Source: Coprinus comatus
Lineage: Eukaryota; Basidiomycota; Agaricomycetes; Agaricales; Agaricaceae
Assembly: GCA_034638255.1 (NCBI GenBank)
Contig: JAWPGT010000016.1
Span: 124,001-188,000, forward strand
DNA: 64,000 bases
Direction of reading: 5' to 3'
The translations under genes and the position numbers were made by a program. Below are positions 58,641 through 64,000 of this stretch, in pieces (position 1 is the stretch's first letter; the number at the start of each line of letters is the position of its first letter). The notes below the pieces were generated by a model. That model had not been told where the DNA came from, made no database searches, and saw only the letters and a program-made list of their open reading frames with translations.

Positions 58641-60600
58641 AGCCTTTTCAAGAGTTTCTTGAAAACTTCCGCTGTAACTGGAATTTGTAAAGAAGAGTCG
58701 CTCTAACCCTTAAACCGATGGCGGAGGGAGTTTTCATAAAAATTTCACTCTCCTGCTTCTTAATTACCTGAAGGGATCCGGTAAAATCAAGCTATTAATG
58801 TTCCTTAATAGAAAGCAAGCAGAAGTCACAATATTCTTGGGTCTCCTAAAATGACATAAATGCGCTCCATCATAGGATCATTTCTAGGTCATCACGAGGT
58901 GACCCCAACCGTTACTTTATTTCAGAGTTAAATGCATTAAGATAGACAACCGAAGGTTTTCAGGATGCTCAGCCTCATGCCTCGAGGTCAGGATCAACTC
59001 TATCTTGCCGACATCCCGATAACCAATAGGTCGACTCGTTATTGTTATCGATGGACTTTTTTTCATGGTGTAAAATTGGTGTAAATCATCTTCTATCAGA
59101 TGATGGGGAATTTATGGGTTGGTGCAGGCATCGAGGTGACCCAAAGGGTATCGATATGATATGCGCCGAAAGATGAGTGAAGGATGTTGCACTCTGATAT
59201 GATAACAATTTTCCACCAAAATTCAATCATAAGCGCACACCAGTATTAGATAAGCAACTTTTAATACATGGCAAACGTCAATGTTACCAGTTTTCATGTC
59301 GTATCTAAGCGACTGCGTCACATCGCCTCTTAAGCACATTGTATGTGAACTGAGGGAGATAACCCTAGTACATTTTACAACAGGATGATCAGTGAGTAAT
59401 TTTGTTCTGTAGTTTCGCATCCATTTCGCGGAAAACCCAGAAATAACCCAGAAATAACCCACTCTAGTTCAACGCCTGGTCGAAGAAATTGATGATAAAC
59501 GCTCCGATTTTGAGCTACTCGTGACTTGTCAGCGGGTATAGTCCGAGCTAAACGGAAATTAAAGAGAGGCGTATTAAGTGGTACCCCTTAAGAGGCATCA
59601 TTACTTTTGTATGGACGCCAGGTGCCAAACAATGTATAAGAATTTTAAGAGTCTCATGCGGTGTCGAAATTGCATTTAGTAGGTATCTAGACTACCTACT
59701 ACCAAGTACGGCTGGCGCCTAGTTAGTAGTAAGGTACTTTAAGATGACAGCCTGAAATATTCACTTGGTTCGTTACTACTGTCTAACAAATACTCTCCAA
59801 CCGCCTCGCATAATCGATGCTGCTAGTCTACCTGTCTGTCTCTAGGAAAAACAAAAAGGGTCAATTTCACTAGAACCACATTAGCTGGTATAGTTGCGTT
59901 CTATCGGTTGGGGTACTTACTACTTGACAGGAACCTCACTCCTTCCATTTTTCTTAACGACAAGAACACCCAAACTGAATGCTAAGGAGTCCCGGTTTTG
60001 GAGGTATTTTTGCATCATTAAGAGTGTGGTGTCTAAATATAAGATCGTGAACACGTCAGCCATTATTGAAATATCAAAGAGCACTGTCTGAGTTTTGAGT
60101 TTATTATAATTTGTTGCGTAAATAAGTCATTCGAACTGTTAGAAACGCGGATTGAACCTGATCAATATGTATTCCTGGAGATACACGCTTGTGGTCAGTG
60201 TGGATGGTGGCACTTACCAATTGCGTAAGGTCGGAATTCTTTAACAAGGTTTTGTAGATTGATGTGTGACTTCAGGTTCCGGCGGTACCATTCCGTTCCA
60301 AACCAGCTCGCGAGCTGACCCAAACCGGTAATTGCCGACCCAAGCCCGCACCCATCGCGCTCACGATCCATTTGTGGAAATACCGTACCTCTTCCACTAC
60401 GGACCATGAGGCAAGGCAGCCCTACGATTACCCTGCTTTTTGGCTGTACTATTCGCCTTCGTTAAATGCGGTGAGTACCATGAGGCAGGTCTTCCATAAT
60501 TCTGATGTACTATCAATAAGTAATACCCAATATCTATCCAATGACGAGATAGCATGATGAACAGACACTTCCCTCGCATCCATCTACTTATTACATATAC
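58641..60600. other. Gene-poor region
   Basis: No supported exon. A perfect short inverted pair AGTAGGTA/TACCTACT lies near 59678-59701. Confidence 0.35.
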
Positions 60601-61035
60601 ATGGCTGGTCAAAATCGCCGATCGCATATGCCACGCGTTTTGACTCGAAGTCCCACTGGCACACGAATGGCAGTTTCCATCGCATTGGAAGTTAAACCAA
60701 CGTCGGTCAAAAATTGCAGCTTTGAAGCCTACAGGCTTTCAATAGAAGTCGTCGAGCAAAATTCGACCTGCCCGGATACCTTCTCTGTCAAACCTCGAGG
60801 CTACTCTGGCAATTTTTACCTATTCGAAAACTCATCCGTTCCGCTTGTCACGCTGCTATTGCGCGATCTTCTTTTACAACTCGACCACGAAGATAATTCT
60901 AGTATGTATCCGACATTTCCATCTTCAATTCATACGATCACAATGTCAACTACTCAAAACTTTTGGAGTCTGTCTCCATTAGTTCGTTTTTATGGCAGTC
61001 TACGCTTGGCCCCCATAATCTTAGAATTACTTTGA
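60601..61035 (+). CDS. Weak hypothetical ORF, 144 aa
   Basis: Longest open frame in the right-hand 16 kb. Begins MAGQNRRSHMPRVLTRSPTG and ends with a hydrophobic tail. No recognised domain, signal peptide or flanking exon. Its composition is not clearly biased towards coding, and it could be chance in DNA of this length. It is listed only because it exceeds its surroundings. Confidence 0.2.
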   Translation: MAGQNRRSHMPRVLTRSPTGTRMAVSIALEVKPTSVKNCSFEAYRLSIEVVEQNSTCPDTFSVKPRGYSGNFYLFENSSVPLVTLLLRDLLLQLDHEDNSSMYPTFPSSIHTITMSTTQNFWSLSPLVRFYGSLRLAPIILELL

Positions 61036-64000
61036 TTCTCGACTATTATGGACACAAGATTTCGGAGGTACTCAAGCAGCGATGTACTCCGTCTCTGGGA
61101 GCCAAGGGAAGTAAGTACGTGTTGATTGGTAAACCTACTTAGCTTTGAGCTTGGACTGGGAGGCTGAAGGCCTTCTGTTTTAACGGACAAATACTACCTT
61201 TTTCTCTCCACCGAGGTTAGAGTGCTAGTTTCCTTCAATCCATACCAACCTGCGCTGAGTTGAGTTCCTTTCCTTGCACATTAGCATCAAACTCTTTCAG
61301 CAAATCAGGGAGTTAGGCAATTTTTTCACAACAGTACCCAATGGTTTTGGAGTGATTTACCCAATTTGAACGCTGGAACCGGTGTTACTCGTGATCTCAT
61401 GCTCCTCCGGTCTCTGTTAATCCATCAAACCACCAGTTGCAACTTCTGGCAAGGGTTACCTATTGCAGCACATGATACCATACGCCAGTCATATTATAGG
61501 ACCGTATTTTCGACAAATGTGGATGTGCAGGCGTTTTCCAAACAGTGAGCTCGTCGAATTGTCATCAATTTCCACCAATAGGCTCTCCGTTTCATCAAAC
61601 CAGATATTGAGATTGCGCTACAAGTCTGAATGAGACTACGTCCAAACCCTACAAACAAGTTATAATGTGTACTGTGGTGAAGAAAAAGTTCCTGTAGGAG
61701 ATGCTGTTCTAACACTTAAAGCCTCAGTGTCACTGGCAGGCGTCTCTAACATATGACGCTGAAATTGACAGCTTGCAGTTGAGACCTTTCCCGGGCTAGG
61801 CGTATGATGTCATTCTTAGCCGGATAGCAGTATTAGCAGTCAGCTTAGACCCCTTTGCCCTTCGCTTGAGGCTTCCATCCAATATAATACAGTGGTGTAC
61901 TAGCCATATACTCGGTCATCAGAGTCTCGAAGTAGACGGTAGCAGTAGATATTGATACTAAACTGATGGCAGCTTCTTGCGCGTCTCGAGAGATTATTCC
62001 GTACATTCATCATTCATTCGTTCATTCATTTAGACGTTGATATCTGTTAGTCTATCCTTTACCGCCCTCCTTAACTTTAATCTCATACTCAAACCATAGA
62101 GCCTATCATTCGCCATGTTCCCTCATACCGAAAATACCGCTTTCGCTTTAAACATAGTAGCTACTGGTACTCAACGCTAGACCTTCTTGGTGATTATGAG
62201 GCGGAGCCCTCGGTTACCTCGGATAAACCATTCCCCATCTAAACATATACCATCTCCTTATCTTGTGATATGATCTTCTTAGACAACGTCGAAAAATTAT
62301 TATCCATGTAGAGCGTGGTGATGATTCGGTGTCAATTCAGAGAAATGGGGGACTTGTGATAGTTTGGAATGTGCGAGAGGTACGTGCCTCAGTCATAACG
62401 GGTGTACAACCCCAGATTCCTTCTTCAAATAAGAACGAAGCTGTCAATTTTCAGCAGTTTCCAAGCGGAATTTACGTTTTTTTAGAGAGTGAGAAGCTCT
62501 TGTCGATTATCGATTTATCCCGGGGTGGCATCGCAAGACTGTTATTGACATTCCGACGGTGACTCTTCTAGTGATCAGCTCTACTACCTTTACTCTTAGC
62601 ATATAGTCACCAATACGACGGTTTAATGCGTCGTAGAGTGGTTGCGCCCTTCCACGACTTCGTACATACACCGTGATTCGTTTGTTGGAGTACATGCGAG
62701 TCGCACCGTCGAGCTCCAACCTTCCGAAGAAAAAGTTACAGTTTCGTCTCCGGTGCCTATACCACTGGAGAACGGTGTCAATATCTGATAAATCAGATCA
62801 AGAAGTGGCGTCCAAGATTTCGAAGTCGAGCCCCACGAGTCAACAAATGATGTTAGATCAAATACACACCGTCTTGAACGTTTGAACCTAGTTAGAAGAG
62901 GAAAATTGCAGTAAGTGTTGGAATCTGAGCTCATGGACACGGATTTCTTTGACAAATCCTTTCATGTCCAATTTAGGACACCCGACATGGACACATTTTT
63001 GATCCTTTTTACTTTCTCCTTTTCTTTGACAATAAATTATAATACTAGACATCTATTTACTATAAGGTACTCGACTGTAGATTCCCATTCGTTTACCCCA
63101 ATCCCACATTCTACTTCTCTAACTTCGTCTCATTCCAATATTGAATGAAGTATAAAACATTCTGTGTTTTATTAATAAATGCCAAGATGCTCTTTTAGTT
63201 ACAGCGGCTTTGATTTATCCTTGTTTCTATAAGGCTATGCAACAGTGTATGTTGGGGAATAAGTCAATAGCGGCCCTACTAGTTGGCGTGTACTTGTAAT
63301 ATACTGAAAATTCTTGCTAAGGTAGGTGCCTGACTGTTCTTAGACAAACGGCCGTCACCATGATCATTCAACGTCATCTGCTGGTTATGTATCCTCTTGA
63401 GCCTATTCTCAGAAGTTTTGATACACTATCTCATTAAACAAGCTGCCTTGAATTCGTCATCCGAATTCCACAGGTACTGCCATCACAAACCTCGCTCAAA
63501 GGATTCAACCAACTCCGACTCTCAGGTTACGACTTCCGAATACTTCATTCAACATTGGGATCAGAATTTTTTCAGGGCTTCATTCAATTGTTATGAGCTT
63601 TTCACATAACCATCGCTAGGATCACTGCCTAGCTCTTATCGCCGTTATACACATGGTAACCACGATTCTATGGAAAATTCGATAATAAAGGTGGGTGAGG
63701 GCTGAGAAATTAGTATATACTTCAAATCAGCGTTCTGAGTGCCATGTAGTGATCATGATCGAGCGGGATTCATTGACATTTTCCAGTGGGGTAAGTTGAG
63801 ATGCCTTCCAAAAAGACCGTCGCACTGAACTTTGAACATTGGCATCATCGAATGATCGCAGCTACATATGTATTACTAGCATGATACAGCTAATGCTACA
63901 AAGTACCAATATGTACTTTTATATGACTGTGAGAATTGATATACTAGCAAGAGTCACTATCATAGTATCATTGATGCAGAATCCTGGTTAAGCGCCAAAT
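61036..64000. other. Gene-poor right end
   Basis: Only short frames up to 110 codons on both strands without motifs. One exact ATCTGATAA site occurs at 62783-62791, with no identified gene near it. No RNA gene was recognised. Confidence 0.35.

Noticed and set aside
1..64000. tRNA, rRNA or CRISPR features
   Set aside because: I searched by eye for B-box-like GTTCRANNC with paired arms and for regular repeat-spacer arrays and found none; CRISPR is not expected in a fungus.

Overview
The window is intron-rich nuclear DNA from a filamentous fungus, most likely an agaricomycete basidiomycete. The genes carry many short introns of roughly 50-65 nt with GT(A/G)NGT donors and CTAAC-like branch sites. 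The families present (fungal rhodopsin-like receptors, fungal-type GSTs, a divergent Ftr1/Fet3 pair, a DIRS/Ngaro-like retroelement) fit that group. Coordinates are reconstructed exon chains read by eye. Gene ends rest on explicit start and stop codons, but some internal splice sites are tentative.

Layout, left half (1-30 kb, gene-dense): a complete PLP-dependent glutamate decarboxylase (265-2712, +); a seven-helix fungal rhodopsin-domain protein (3026-4635, -); an intronless lineage-specific protein (5817-6491, +); an IucB/SidF-type siderophore N-acyltransferase (6664-8102, -); a YAP-binding/ALF4/glomulin family protein (8857-11137, -); an NCS1 purine-cytosine permease (11351-13217, -); a tandem array of three glutathione S-transferase copies (13605-18422, all -) in which the outer two are frameshifted in exon 1; a DUF4336 protein with an 11-nt microexon (20630-21906, -); a long protein with N-terminal C2H2-like fingers and a C-terminal RING (22916-26477, +); a probable mitochondrial protein of unknown function (26599-27796, -); and the iron permease FTR1 (27983-29615, -).

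Centre (30-38.3 kb): FET3, the multicopper ferroxidase partner of FTR1, is divergent from it across a 569-bp shared promoter. FET3 is split by about 5.75 kb of DNA (31384-37130) that carries a tyrosine-recombinase retrotransposon: a gag-like protein with AT-hook and zinc knuckles, reverse transcriptase/RNase H, and an intact-looking tyrosine recombinase. Coding sequence on both sides is otherwise well preserved, so the insertion looks recent. No clean splice that would remove the insert and keep the frame was found.

Right half (38.3-64 kb) is gene-poor. The only confident gene is a long Ser/Thr/Pro-rich protein (44184-47508, -). The rest is AT-rich, microsatellite-bearing DNA with no convincing coding exons.

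Functional theme: iron. Exact ATCWGATAA sites, the known binding element of fungal iron-repressor GATA factors (Urbs1/SreA/Sre1), occur four times between FTR1 and FET3 and again in three clusters upstream of the siderophore acyltransferase. This suggests one iron-responsive regulon covering both the reductive and siderophore branches, with the reductive branch apparently broken in this haplotype by a mobile element.
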